A stretch of 64,000 nt of DNA from positions 4,092,001 through 4,156,000 of the forward strand of contig NZ_AP023239.1 in NCBI RefSeq assembly GCF_013393385.1, read 5' to 3'. The number at the start of each line of letters is the position of its first letter. The stretch's first letter is position 1. Below the pieces are notes generated by a model. It was given only the letters and a program-made list of their open reading frames with translations. It did no database searches and had not been told where the DNA came from. The position numbers and the translations under genes are program-made. Source of the stretch: Paenibacillus sp. URB8-2. GTDB taxonomy: Bacteria > Bacillota > Bacilli > Paenibacillales > Paenibacillaceae. This document shows, piece by piece, positions 18,583-27,406 of this stretch.

Positions 18583-19659
18583 TCAGCTCCCTGTTACATA
18601 ATTTTTGTCAGCGGCACTCGAATGTCCAGACGTTCGAAGCGACTCTATCGCAGGCCGCAGCAGCTTAGATAAATGCTCACTCATCAGCATGTGCCCGTAA
18701 TCGGAAGGATGAATCAGATCGGACGTGAGCGATGCAAGATCTCGCATGATCCGTGCTCCATCCAGCAGATGCAGCTGAGGATGTTTTCTGCTTTCACAGC
18801 AATGAAGCAGCGCTTCGTTAAAGATTTTCTCTTGGACATGAAGATGATGCGATGCATCAAGAAAATAAGTTGCGCGATTCGGATAAATCGTAGTGACGAA
18901 CACCGGTTTGTCGCGATGGCGTTCGATAACCCGGTCCAGCAGGTAAGTCACCCTCCGCTTGAATTCCTCGGGAGTCACCACTGCGCGCATGTTGACGCCA
19001 AGCTCCAGAAACAGGAAATCCCAATCCCCGCGTTCGGCCAGATGATCGGCAACGACGGTCTCGCAATAGCAAGATCCGCTGAGCGCAAGGTTAAGCACAT
19101 CCACGCCGAGTCTGCGCGCAGTCTGCTGCAAGTATCCGTTGAAATGGTGCGTGGATCCTGCGCTCTGACTGATGGAAGACCCGTATGCCAGCATCGTAAG
19201 CGTTGGAACCTCATCCGGCCTCGGCGCGCGCACTTCGCAGCCAAAGGCATCCACCTCGTAGAAGACAGCCCCGAAGCGGTCAAAATGCAAGCGCCACACG
19301 TTAGAGGAAAATCCAGACTGATTCAGCCGTTCGCTCGGCACCTCTACGAAACGCTCCGGCTCCTCCAGGTGCAGGGTGGTTACCGTACCGGCCTGCAGAC
19401 AATGCCGGGAATGAAAAAAATCCCCTCTGCATACCACGATGCGGCCGTTAATATCATTCGAGCCGACGGTGACCCTGACATGCTTGGATTCGGTGACAAA
19501 CCGCAATTCGCAGCCGTTCGATTGTACCGCCTTGGTCCTTCCTTTCTCCGACAAACCAATGCGCACATGCTGCGGAAAACGCTGCAGGTGCAATCCAGAT
19601 TGATGGGGTTTATGTACCAGCTCCGAAACATTGTGAAAATACACGCCTTGCTTTTCCAT
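18583..19659 (-). CDS. SGNH/GDSL-family esterase
   Basis: A protein of about 358 residues with the SGNH hydrolase blocks in order: Ser nucleophile in LAYGSSISQSAG (block I), Gly in ALSGSCYCE (block II), ELGVNM in the place of the usual GxND (block III), and the Asp-His pair in DLIHPSDYGHML (block V). A preceding beta-sandwich of about 150 residues matches carbohydrate-esterase relatives. No signal peptide is evident, so it likely works inside the cell on imported acylated oligosaccharides. An in-frame GTG 12 bases upstream is possible, but it sits only one base after the Shine-Dalgarno, so the ATG is preferred. The stop overlaps the start region of the binding-protein gene. Confidence 0.8.
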   Translation of the reverse strand: MEKQGVYFHNVSELVHKPHQSGLHLQRFPQHVRIGLSEKGRTKAVQSNGCELRFVTESKHVRVTVGSNDINGRIVVCRGDFFHSRHCLQAGTVTTLHLEEPERFVEVPSERLNQSGFSSNVWRLHFDRFGAVFYEVDAFGCEVRAPRPDEVPTLTMLAYGSSISQSAGSTHHFNGYLQQTARRLGVDVLNLALSGSCYCETVVADHLAERGDWDFLFLELGVNMRAVVTPEEFKRRVTYLLDRVIERHRDKPVFVTTIYPNRATYFLDASHHLHVQEKIFNEALLHCCESRKHPQLHLLDGARIMRDLASLTSDLIHPSDYGHMLMSEHLSKLLRPAIESLRTSGHSSAADKNYVTGS

Positions 19660-19699
19660 CGTTGCAGCCACACCACCTTAATGATTACGAAATAGTACT

Positions 19700-19789
19700 A
19701 ACTCATATCTGACTCTAAATAAATCATATACTAATAATGAAAGCGTAGTCAATATGATTTTTTATTATTTATGAGTCATATATGAGTTA
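19700..19789. promoter_or_regulatory. inverted-repeat operator pair before the esterase/binding-protein unit
   Basis: AACTCATATCTGACTC at 19700-19715 and GAGTCATATATGAGTT at 19774-19789 are inverted copies (15 of 16 positions), centred 74 bases (about seven helical turns) apart. Each arm is itself nearly palindromic around ATAT. They flank the AT-rich promoter region of the esterase gene and lie next to the GntR-type regulator gene, so they are the best candidate operators for that regulator, possibly with DNA looping. Confidence 0.55.
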
Positions 19790-19828
19790 ACGGTTGTGCA
19801 ATAATCAAATAGTCCAACAAAGAAAAAA

Positions 19829-19854
19829 GCACAAGTTCAGCGCTGAACCTGTGC
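19829..19854 (-). terminator. rho-independent terminator of the GntR-type gene
   Basis: GCACAAGTTCAGC pairs with GCTGAACCTGTGC (13 pairs, one G-U) and is followed on the minus strand by TTTTTTC. It lies 28 bases after the regulator stop codon. Confidence 0.85.
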
Positions 19855-19881
19855 CGGAATTTTCGAATGGAAATGCAACCC

Positions 19882-21291
19882 TCAAGAGCGCGGAGTCTCC
19901 TGATCCGCCGTGTTCAATGCTACCTCGAGCCTGCGGCATAACTCGCCCTTTTCCAGCAAGCCAGAAACAAACATCATGATATCACGTTGAATCCCCTTCA
20001 ACTGGCGGTTATTTAAGCCCAGCTCCGTCACCATGCGATAGGTGGGAAAGATCTCGCGGTAAAGCTGAAAGCGGGCCGGACGATAGACGACTTCCTCGCC
20101 CTCCCATTCCATCGCCAAACGGTTGGCTGCAATATTCAGCGTCTTGCGCCGAATGAGCAGTTGCGCCTCGTACGAGGTGAGAAAATCGACGAGAAGCATG
20201 GCTGCATCCTTGTTCTGCGATTTGCTGTTAACCGCCAGCCCGTTTATGATCAGCAGCGTATTGGTATTTTGCAGCCTGGGCAGCGGGGCAATGTCGAATG
20301 CCAGATCGGAATGACGCAATTGATTCAAGAAGTAATAGGTGGTCATAATCATGGACACTTTGCCTTGCAAGAACAAGGCTTCTGCATCCGCATCGCTCTC
20401 GGACAGTATGGTCGGGAATACATCTTTCATGCTTATCAGCTTTCGACAGGTTCCCAAACTATCGATTAACTTTGAACCGCAGAGCCGTAATTTGCCTTCG
20501 CCGTCCCTTTCTGCCTCGAACGTCGTGCCGCTTTGAAGCAGGAACAATGGCCACCGGTTACGAGAAGGCAGATAAAAATAAAAGCCGTACCAGTCATGTT
20601 CTTCAGCCACTTTACGTCCGTTAGAGAACAAATCGTCCCAGGTCCAACTGCTGTCGGGAGGCGATATACCGGCTTCCTTAAAGTGGCGTTTATTATAACA
20701 AAGCACGACAGGAGAAAATATGAAGGGGCGAACGCGATTCCTGTCACCGTACCGGAACGGTTCGGAAAGAATACGGTACGCGTCCGGCTGCTCCTCCAGC
20801 GGCTCCAGCAACTCCGTACACCCTTGCTCCAAAAAATCCTGGTAATTGTTATTGTTGATCAGTACGACATCTATGATTTCCGATTGCAAATATTCCTTCA
20901 GCGATGCCGAGTAGCTTCCTGAAGGCAATTCGAGCGGCTGAACGTCGATATGCGGATACCTTTTGCCGAACTCATTCAGAAGCTCTTGCATCTCTACAAG
21001 CTTTGGGATGGTGTTCACATATCCGAATTTGATCGTCGTTTTGTACTCCGGTGCCGGAGGGATTACCCGATTGCCGACACGCGGAATTTTCTCAATCAGG
21101 CCTTCGTCCACCAGTACCTTAAGCCCGTTGCGCACGGAAGCGTTACTAAGTCCGAAACGCACCTCCAAGTCGCTCTCCGAAGGAAGATAACTGCCAATCG
21201 CAATACTCCCGGAATGAATTTCATGTCGCAATGTTTGAATCATTTCCTCTATCTTAATACGGAAAAATTTTCGGCTATTCCTTTTCTGCAT
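19882..21291 (-). CDS. GntR-type regulator with solute-binding-protein effector domain
   Basis: A 469-residue soluble protein. Residues 1-78 form a GntR winged helix (IGSYLPSESDLEVRFGLSNASVRNGLKVLVDEGLIEKIPRVGNRV). The rest reads as an extracellular-type family 1 sugar-binding fold without a signal peptide (FGYVNTIPKLVEMQELLNEFGKRYPHIDV, TWDDLFSNGRKVAEEHDWYGFYF). Such fusions use the binding-protein fold as a cytoplasmic sugar sensor. It lies directly upstream of, and in line with, the esterase/second binding-protein unit and has its own terminator, so it probably controls that unit through the inverted repeat at 19700-19789. The ligand is unknown; an imported oligosaccharide is the natural guess. 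Confidence 0.85.
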   Translation of the reverse strand: MQKRNSRKFFRIKIEEMIQTLRHEIHSGSIAIGSYLPSESDLEVRFGLSNASVRNGLKVLVDEGLIEKIPRVGNRVIPPAPEYKTTIKFGYVNTIPKLVEMQELLNEFGKRYPHIDVQPLELPSGSYSASLKEYLQSEIIDVVLINNNNYQDFLEQGCTELLEPLEEQPDAYRILSEPFRYGDRNRVRPFIFSPVVLCYNKRHFKEAGISPPDSSWTWDDLFSNGRKVAEEHDWYGFYFYLPSRNRWPLFLLQSGTTFEAERDGEGKLRLCGSKLIDSLGTCRKLISMKDVFPTILSESDADAEALFLQGKVSMIMTTYYFLNQLRHSDLAFDIAPLPRLQNTNTLLIINGLAVNSKSQNKDAAMLLVDFLTSYEAQLLIRRKTLNIAANRLAMEWEGEEVVYRPARFQLYREIFPTYRMVTELGLNNRQLKGIQRDIMMFVSGLLEKGELCRRLEVALNTADQETPRS

Positions 21292-21801
21292 TGGGGTTCC
21301 TCGCCATCTTCCGGTTACTCCTGCCCATATGGGACAAGTTTACAGTACTCATCATACTGAAATCCTTCCGGAACGACAAGTCTCGGAGTTTGGTCCGAGT
21401 AAAACTGCGTTCATCGCCGACGGCGGCCAGACAGTGGCGGCCAATGCGCCGTAACACGAATAATATTGTCATGGCACCAATGGCATGTGTGTAATTAACA
21501 ACAAGGCGCCATCTCCAAAAAAAGAACGTATGGCTGAAACTACGAGAATAGGCCACGAGGATTCAATTCCGTTTATTATGAACAGAGCAAAAATCAAAGT
21601 AAAAATTGCAATAAATGCGTTTTGCGACACAAGATGTACAGACGCGGCTATGACATGCTTGAAGCAACACTCGACTTCCTGGTACGGGACCATGAGGCAG
21701 TACTTCAGGAGTAAGGCTTCTGTGGCGTGTATTTGTTCAGTACGTAAAACATTCTTGAAATTAAAGCGGATGTCCCCCCATATTATCCGGTTGTTCGCTT
21801 G
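21292..21801. other. intergenic stretch without recognisable gene
   Basis: About 510 bases between the regulator and comEC. Several short open frames exist on both strands, but none has a good ribosome site or a recognisable motif. The region must contain the GntR-type gene's promoter. I see no RNA gene. Confidence 0.5.
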
Positions 21802-24483
21802 TCATTTACCCTCCAACTTATGACGTACCGTTATTCCTTCCGGCAGAACTCGCATCTGAATCTCCCCGTGCTGGTCCGTGCGAAAAACCGTTGTTCGGGC
21901 TGCGGATAACCGTTCCAGCACTTCGCCATTGGGATGGCCGTACAGGTTGTTGACCCCGGCGGAGATTACTGCGGCACGCGGCTTCCAGTACTCCAGCCAG
22001 ACGCCACCGGTGGATGACTTGCTGCCATGATGGGCGACTTTCAGTACATCGACGGGGGAGGCAGTGTCCCCCGATGCCTGGACGGCGTTTAACATGCGTT
22101 CCTCGCTCTCCGTATCAATATCCCCCGTAAATAAAAAGCTTCTTCCGCTCATGTCGAGGCGAAAGACAACAGAAGCCGGATTCTGCTCCTCCAGCATCGG
22201 AATTTCTTTTCCTGCCGTCTTCATCGGCACCGGCCACAAGAAGGACAATTTTGTGGAGTCATCCGGTGACAGAGCCATCCCCCGATGAACGCCGTACAGC
22301 TTTACCCCGCGATCAAGCGCCGTCTTCATCAGCTTGATGTATTCCTCCCGCTGGGCCAGCGTTCCGTTTAACAGCAGCGCCGACACCGGAATCTCCTCCA
22401 GTACGGCTTGAAGACCGCCTGCGTGATCCTGATCCGCATGTGTCAAAATCACCGCATCGAGCCGGTGGATGCCACGCTTTTTGAGCAGGGGAACCAGCGT
22501 CTTGGCCCCGACCTCGTAAGGGCTGCGGCGGATGCGCCACTCCTCCTTGCTGCCGTACCTCATCGTTCCGCCGCCGTCAACGAGAATGTGGGCGCCTTCC
22601 GGCGTGGTAATCAGCATGCTGTCGCCCTGTCCCACATCCAGAAAACTGACGGAGCCCTCGGGTGACAGTTTCTCCGGGCGGTATCCCGTATACAGCAATA
22701 TGGTGAAGGCCCCGGCGAGCGCCGCGGCCGCGATGCGATAGCGGATCAGCGTTCCGGCACGCTCCAGATCACCGGGGAACGCGGCAGCGGAATGCGGATC
22801 CTTGGAAAACGGCTGCAGACCTTCAAGCGGCCTTGTCTCGTCTTCTGCATACAGCGGCGCGTCGCGCATTTCGGCGTAATGCTTCAGCACCCGAAGCAGC
22901 GCGTACAGCAGCGCATAATACAGGGCAATCCATAAAAGAGATGGCGAGCGCCAAATCGTTATTCCCGCATAACGTCCGGTCCATTCAACGGCGTCAAACG
23001 TCACGTCATTCATCATTTCTACAGCATGGGCCAGAGCATTGGCACAGACCGGCCATATCTTGCCGAGCAGCAGCGCGGCCGTCCCTGCGGGAAGTACAGC
23101 AAAGGTGATAAAGGGAACCAGCACCAGATTAGCCGCAAAAGACAGCAACGCAAACTGGTTAAAATAGTAAATGGTCAGCGGAAAGGAAACAAGCTGCGCA
23201 ACCAGCGTGACAGCCACCGCGCTTCCGAGCCTGCGGGGCAGAGCTGAAACCAGCGGCATGGCCAGCGGAACATAGATCATAAGCCCGGCCGTAACGAGAA
23301 AAGACAGCTGAAAGCTGACGTTCAGCAAAAAATACGGCTCCCATATCAGCATCAGCAGCGCAGATGCGGCCAATATGTGCATGCCGTCCTTCAGCACACC
23401 CATGCGCGCCGCATACAAGGCAATCATGCTCATCAGCCCCGCCCGGACGACGGACGGGCCCGCGCCGGATAGAAGCACATAAGCCGGAACCAGCAGCAGC
23501 GTAACGGTCAGCGCCGTCTCTCTGGTGAACCTCAGCCGTGACAGGACAAACAGCAGAAAGCCTGCGTAAACTGCGACATGCATTCCTGAAATGGCAAGAA
23601 TATGCGTCAGCCCGAGTCTGGAAAACTCCCGGTACGTCTCCGGGTCGAGCTCATCCTGCATCCCGATGATTAGCCCCTTCAAATATCCTGCGTCTTTCTT
23701 ACGGAACAGGGATTCCAGCTCAGTGCCCAGTTGCGCTCTGACGGCATCGTTCCAGCGCAGAAGTGTTCGAAAGCTCCACGTTGCCGGGGGCGCGGCATCG
23801 ATTTGCCCGGTCCCGGAAATTTTCAACAGCCAATGAATATGCCGGTTCCGCAAATACCCGCGGTAATCGAAGCCTCCGAAATTCCTTGCGCCGGAAGGAG
23901 ACGACAGCGCCCCCTCCATTGCTACACGGTCTCCTCTTCTCCAGGAGGCCGCGACGGCGATTTCCTGCTCGGCTTGGAGCTTCAGCTGTACTGCGATTTT
24001 TTCCCCATGGACCAGTTTGGCGCCTTCTTCGGCTGGGCCGCTTGTTCCGTCCGGGCTCAGCGGCGGCGCTGACTTCTCCTCTCCACTATCGGACAGAGAA
24101 CCGTCCTGAGCGCCGGATGACCGGATTCCATCAAGTTTAACTGTAAAATCCACCCGATCGCCGTCCCGCTCCACGGTTGAAACAATCGTCCCCTCCGCGT
24201 AAACGGCCAGTTCTTCCATCTGAACAGAAGACATTCCAAGCGCCTCTGGAAGAATGCTTGCATTCCGGTGGTCATTCCATTCCCAGTACGCTCCGCCCAG
24301 GGCAACAGTCATCCACAGCATGATCAGTTGCTTCCGGCTCCATCGGCCGGATATTATGGCAGCCGCCAGCAGCAGCGACACCCCGGCCCAAGCCGCAAGA
24401 AGCCTTCCTGGGGGCAGCATGCTTGCGGCCGTGTTTCCTGCTACCCAGCAGATGACAACATAGAGCAGCGGTCTTCTTCTCAT
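21802..24483 (-). CDS. comEC: ComEC competence DNA channel
   Basis: An 893-residue polytopic membrane protein that carries single-stranded DNA across the membrane during natural transformation. The order is the usual one: two N-terminal membrane segments with a DUF4131/OB-like region; the Competence domain with many membrane segments, marked by YLKGLIIGMQDELDPETYREFSRLGLTHILAISGMHVAVYAGF; and a C-terminal metallo-beta-lactamase domain with FLDVGQGDSMLITTPEG, LTHADQDHAGGL and KVAHHGSKSSTGG. The histidines needed for a possible nuclease activity are present. It follows comEB with a terminator-like hairpin in the 160-base gap. Length is somewhat above the B. subtilis protein but normal for Paenibacillus. 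Confidence 0.95.
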   Translation of the reverse strand: MRRRPLLYVVICWVAGNTAASMLPPGRLLAAWAGVSLLLAAAIISGRWSRKQLIMLWMTVALGGAYWEWNDHRNASILPEALGMSSVQMEELAVYAEGTIVSTVERDGDRVDFTVKLDGIRSSGAQDGSLSDSGEEKSAPPLSPDGTSGPAEEGAKLVHGEKIAVQLKLQAEQEIAVAASWRRGDRVAMEGALSSPSGARNFGGFDYRGYLRNRHIHWLLKISGTGQIDAAPPATWSFRTLLRWNDAVRAQLGTELESLFRKKDAGYLKGLIIGMQDELDPETYREFSRLGLTHILAISGMHVAVYAGFLLFVLSRLRFTRETALTVTLLLVPAYVLLSGAGPSVVRAGLMSMIALYAARMGVLKDGMHILAASALLMLIWEPYFLLNVSFQLSFLVTAGLMIYVPLAMPLVSALPRRLGSAVAVTLVAQLVSFPLTIYYFNQFALLSFAANLVLVPFITFAVLPAGTAALLLGKIWPVCANALAHAVEMMNDVTFDAVEWTGRYAGITIWRSPSLLWIALYYALLYALLRVLKHYAEMRDAPLYAEDETRPLEGLQPFSKDPHSAAAFPGDLERAGTLIRYRIAAAALAGAFTILLYTGYRPEKLSPEGSVSFLDVGQGDSMLITTPEGAHILVDGGGTMRYGSKEEWRIRRSPYEVGAKTLVPLLKKRGIHRLDAVILTHADQDHAGGLQAVLEEIPVSALLLNGTLAQREEYIKLMKTALDRGVKLYGVHRGMALSPDDSTKLSFLWPVPMKTAGKEIPMLEEQNPASVVFRLDMSGRSFLFTGDIDTESEERMLNAVQASGDTASPVDVLKVAHHGSKSSTGGVWLEYWKPRAAVISAGVNNLYGHPNGEVLERLSAARTTVFRTDQHGEIQMRVLPEGITVRHKLEGK

Positions 24484-24551
24484 CGACCTGCCTCCTTTCT
24501 GTCCAATCTAACTACATCATGGAACACAATCAGCCCCGAAAAAGGCAAAAA

Positions 24552-24593
24552 AAGAACCCCTGCAAACGCATAATGCGTTAGACAGAGGTTCTT
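24552..24593 (-). terminator. terminator between comEB and comEC
   Basis: AAGAACCCCTG and CAGAGGTTCTT pair with one mismatch around an inner AACGCAT/ATGCGTT stem, followed on the minus strand by CTTTTTTTGCC. It would separate comEB from comEC or attenuate read-through. Confidence 0.75.
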
Positions 24594-24644
24594 CCTCCTG
24601 TTTCGGTACTTTGTTCTGAATTTCATTGATAAGCTGCGTCCGCC

Positions 24645-25163
24645 TTAGTCGGATACGCTCAGCACCGTCTCGCGCGGAGGCTCATACCCTTCCAGCCGGC
24701 GGAACTGGATGCCCTTCGAGGACATCATCAGCCGTACCTTTTCCGTATCCTTGGGATAACTGCGAAAATACACGATTTCGACGACGCCGCTGTTCGCAAG
24801 CATATTCGCACAGGTCCAGCATGGCTCGTCAGTTACATATACCGTGCTGCCTTCACGGTCAATCCGGTCCGTAAAGAGCAGCAAATTCTGCTCCGCATGG
24901 ATCGTCCGGATGCAGCGCTGCTTTTTGACCATTGTCTCCGTCCCATCCACAATCTCCAGTTCATACTGCTCGGAGACCATGCATCCCTCTTCGGAGCAGT
25001 CCGGCACCCCCATGGGAGCACCGTTATAAGCCGTGCCAAGCAGCTTCTTGCCCTGGACGAGCACGGCGCCAACATGGCGGCGCGGACAGCGCGAACGTGT
25101 CGAAACCATAAAGGCGATGTCCATGAAATAGGTATCCCAATCTTTGCGATAGGCAGTGGTCAT
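24645..25163 (-). CDS. comEB: ComEB, dCMP deaminase family
   Basis: A 172-residue zinc deaminase. The zinc site is HAEQNLL (catalytic His-Glu) plus CWTCANML, preceded by HVGAVLVQGKKLLGTAYNGAPMG. It converts dCMP to dUMP. It is always found in the comE locus of Bacilli although it is not needed for DNA uptake in B. subtilis. I use the ATG at 25163, not the first in-frame start at 25226, because GGGGAA lies six bases upstream and the family begins there. An extra cysteine (MGVPDCSEEGCMV) is typical of the family. Confidence 0.92.
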   Translation of the reverse strand: MTTAYRKDWDTYFMDIAFMVSTRSRCPRRHVGAVLVQGKKLLGTAYNGAPMGVPDCSEEGCMVSEQYELEIVDGTETMVKKQRCIRTIHAEQNLLLFTDRIDREGSTVYVTDEPCWTCANMLANSGVVEIVYFRSYPKDTEKVRLMMSSKGIQFRRLEGYEPPRETVLSVSD

Positions 25164-25266
25164 TGTCGTTCCCCATTTTCTCCAAGATCGTTGTTCACTA
25201 TTGTAGCATATCCCCCGTCCGCGCACTATAACAACCGTCGCTTACCGAATAAGGCGTCAGGCAAAG

Positions 25267-26079
25267 CTATTCGCTAAAAAAAACGTAGGGTTTCAGCTTC
25301 TCCAGCATCTTCGGGCCGATTCCTTTGACGTTCTCCAAATCGGACGCGCTGCGGAATGCACCATGCTGTTTTCGGTAATCCAGAATCGCCTGCGCTTTCT
25401 TTTCGCCAATGCCGGGCAGGCTTGTCAGTTCGGAGATTCCCGCTGTATTGACATCGACCTTGCCCTCCGCTGAAGCCTGGTCATCCGCCGCCGCAGTTGT
25501 GGGAGCGGCGGCACTGCCCAACGGGCTCCCGCCACCCCTGGATTGCGCCGCAGCATCCGCCGCCGGTGCGGTTGCGGCTTCCCCGGCGCCCTGCCCGCCG
25601 CCCTGCATCAGAATGCCGTCGGTTTTCGCTGCCGCCTCGGCTGTTGAGGCGGCCGGCTCACCGGCGCCTTGCCCTCCGCCCTGCACCGCGCTACCGCCCG
25701 CTGCCGCCGCGTTCTCTGCCGGTGTTGCGGCCTCCCCAGCGCCCTGCCCGCCACCCAGCACCGCTCTGCCGCCCGCTGCCGCAGCGTTCTCCGCCGGTGC
25801 GGTTGCGGCCTCCCCAGCGCCTTGACTGCGGCCCTGCTCCATGCGATCCGCTGCCGCAGCATTCTCCGCTGATGCGGCCTTCCCTGCGGACTTCCCGCTA
25901 TCCCTGTCCCGGCTGCCGCCCGCATCCGACCCCGGCCCGCTTTCAACCGCCTGCGCCACCCGGATGTTCAGCGTTTCCCAACCCGCTGCTCCAATATCCC
26001 GGCCGCTTCCGGCGTTCCAGAGCAGACCGCCTCCGATAATAGCTGCGGCGATTCCGCCGATTAGCTTAGTCTTTTTCAT
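25267..26079 (-). CDS. comEA: ComEA DNA receptor with Ala/Gly-rich repeat linker
   Basis: The membrane-anchored DNA receptor of competence. It has an N-terminal membrane anchor (KLIGGIAAAIIGGGLLWNAG) and a C-terminal helix-hairpin-helix pair (VDVNTAGISELTSLPGIGEKKAQAILDYRKQHGAFRSASDLENVKGIGPKMLEKLKPYV, about 205-268) that binds DNA. Between them lie about 150 residues of near-repeats of the type GGGQGAGEAATAPAENAAAAGG in place of the SLBB domain expected in Bacillus ComEA; the text GWETLNIRVAQAV near residue 35 may be its leftover. The total length of 270 exceeds the 205 of B. subtilis. It is divergent from comER, as in other Bacilli. Confidence 0.93.
   Translation of the reverse strand: MKKTKLIGGIAAAIIGGGLLWNAGSGRDIGAAGWETLNIRVAQAVESGPGSDAGGSRDRDSGKSAGKAASAENAAAADRMEQGRSQGAGEAATAPAENAAAAGGRAVLGGGQGAGEAATPAENAAAAGGSAVQGGGQGAGEPAASTAEAAAKTDGILMQGGGQGAGEAATAPAADAAAQSRGGGSPLGSAAAPTTAAADDQASAEGKVDVNTAGISELTSLPGIGEKKAQAILDYRKQHGAFRSASDLENVKGIGPKMLEKLKPYVFFSE
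25557..25840 (-). repeat. tandem repeat inside comEA
   Basis: Four imperfect copies of a 74-84-base unit (beginning near 25561, 25645, 25719 and 25794, with the plus-strand core TGCGGCCTCCCCAGCGCCCT) encode the Ala/Gly/Glu-rich linker. Unit lengths differ by multiples that keep the frame. Such arrays change length by slippage, so linker length probably varies among strains. Confidence 0.75.
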
Positions 26080-26233
26080 AACCGCTCACCTCGTCCTTCT
26101 TGTCTTCTGATAAATCTGTTACCGGTTTCCAGGTTTCACCTAAATATTAGGCATGAGTCCAGGACTACAATGCATACATATAACGAAGAACATTACTGCC
26201 AATGAGTAAAGCGCGAAAGGAGGGAACCACAGG

Positions 26234-27076
26234 ATGAAAGTGGGTTTTATCGGAACGGGCAGCATGGGCGGCCTGTTGATCGACGCCTTTCTTTCTTCCG
26301 GGGGGCTTCTGGCCGGTGACGTGATTGCGAGCAACCGCAGTCCGCAGAAGTTGGCTCGGCTCGCGCAGCTTCACCCCGGGATCACGCTGGCGGAAAGCAA
26401 CGGCGAGACTGCGGTCCGAAGCGATATTTTATTTTTATGCGTCAAGCCGATGGAATTTAAAGCGCTGACCGATGAAATCGGCCATTGTCTCCGCAGCGAA
26501 CAAATCGTCGTCTCCATTACCAGCCCGGTTCAGATCTACCATCTGGAAAGCGCGCTGCCGTCCAAAATCGCCAAAATCATTCCCAGCATCACGCACAGCG
26601 TATACAGCGGAACCTCGCTCTGCGTGCTCGGCAGCCGGCTGGGGGACGAAGACAGAGTGCAGGTGCTTAAGCTGATGTCCCATATCGGCACTCCGGTGGA
26701 AATTTACGAGCACCATACCCGTATCTCTTCCGATTTTTCCAGCTGCGGTCCGGCGTTCCTTAGCTACTTTATCGAACGCTGGATTGAAGCGGCCGCGGAT
26801 GCGACCGGAATCGACCGGATGCTGGCGGGAAAGCTTGCGGGCGAAATGCTGCTTGGAACGGGCAAGCTGCTGACCGAAGGTGAATTTACGCCGCAGGAGC
26901 TGCAGGACCGGGTCGCAGTGCCCGGCGGGATTACCGCCGAAGCGCTGAACCACCTGCGGTGCAGTCTGGACGGCGTGTTCGAGCGGCTGATCGCGACGAC
27001 GCACGGGAAGTACGATGAGGATGTGGCCAAACTCGATTCGCTGTTCGGACAGGACGGGATAACCCATAGGAAATGA
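26234..27076 (+). CDS. comER: ComER, pyrroline-5-carboxylate reductase family
   Basis: A 280-residue ProC-like protein with the NADP motif KVGFIGTGSMGG at the start, FLCVKPMEF, and the C-terminal dimer region ending VPGGITAEALNHL. It lies divergently to comEA with 154 bases between, the standard comER position in Bacilli. In B. subtilis it is dispensable for competence and has been linked to sporulation and biofilm timing; enzymatic reduction of pyrroline carboxylate is possible but unproven. Shine-Dalgarno AAAGGAGG lies before the ATG. Confidence 0.92.
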   Translation: MKVGFIGTGSMGGLLIDAFLSSGGLLAGDVIASNRSPQKLARLAQLHPGITLAESNGETAVRSDILFLCVKPMEFKALTDEIGHCLRSEQIVVSITSPVQIYHLESALPSKIAKIIPSITHSVYSGTSLCVLGSRLGDEDRVQVLKLMSHIGTPVEIYEHHTRISSDFSSCGPAFLSYFIERWIEAAADATGIDRMLAGKLAGEMLLGTGKLLTEGEFTPQELQDRVAVPGGITAEALNHLRCSLDGVFERLIATTHGKYDEDVAKLDSLFGQDGITHRK

Positions 27077-27144
27077 GGGACATCCTTGCGACATAACCAG
27101 CCTTGGCCGCATAGCTTAACCGGGATATTTCGCATAAAAAGCCT

Positions 27145-27245
27145 AAGAAGAAACGGCTTCGCCGTCCTCTGGAAGAGGAAGGCATCCGTTTCTCGTAAAA
27201 ATATCAGGTTAAGGATAAGCACGAAGCTTATACTTTCTGATATTT
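27145..27245. repeat. two-hairpin repeat, copy A
   Basis: A 101-base element with two stems. The first pairs AAACGG with CCGTTT; the second pairs AAATATCAG with CTGATATTT around an inner ATAAGC/GCTTAT. It differs from copies B and C at both sides of the second stem, yet pairing is kept. Confidence 0.8.
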
Positions 27246-27246
27246 C

Positions 27247-27345
27247 AAGAAGAAACGCCTGACGGCGTCCTTGACGAACGCAAGTACGTTTCTCGTAGAA
27301 ATATAAGGCCTTTTATAAGCGTGAAACTTATAAATTCTTATATTT
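27247..27345. repeat. two-hairpin repeat, copy B
   Basis: Begins one base after copy A in the same orientation. The first stem is AAACG with CGTTT and an inner GACGGCGTC; the second is AAATATAAG with CTTATATTT and an inner TTATAAG/CTTATAA. It lies between the convergent comER and leuS genes. Confidence 0.85.
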
Positions 27346-27358
27346 GCAAAAAAACGCA

Positions 27359-27395
27359 AAAACCCCGCAGCGGGATAAACTCCGCCGCGGGGTTT
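27359..27395 (-). terminator. leuS terminator
   Basis: AAACCCCGC pairs with GCGGGGTTT plus inner pairs; TTTGCGTTTTTTTGC follows on the minus strand. It lies 12 bases past the leuS stop. Confidence 0.9.
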
Positions 27396-27406
27396 GGCGT
27401 GCTTCG

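Noticed and set aside
25557..25840. CRISPR-like repeat array
   Set aside because: Units are contiguous, in frame and coding within comEA; no unique spacers.
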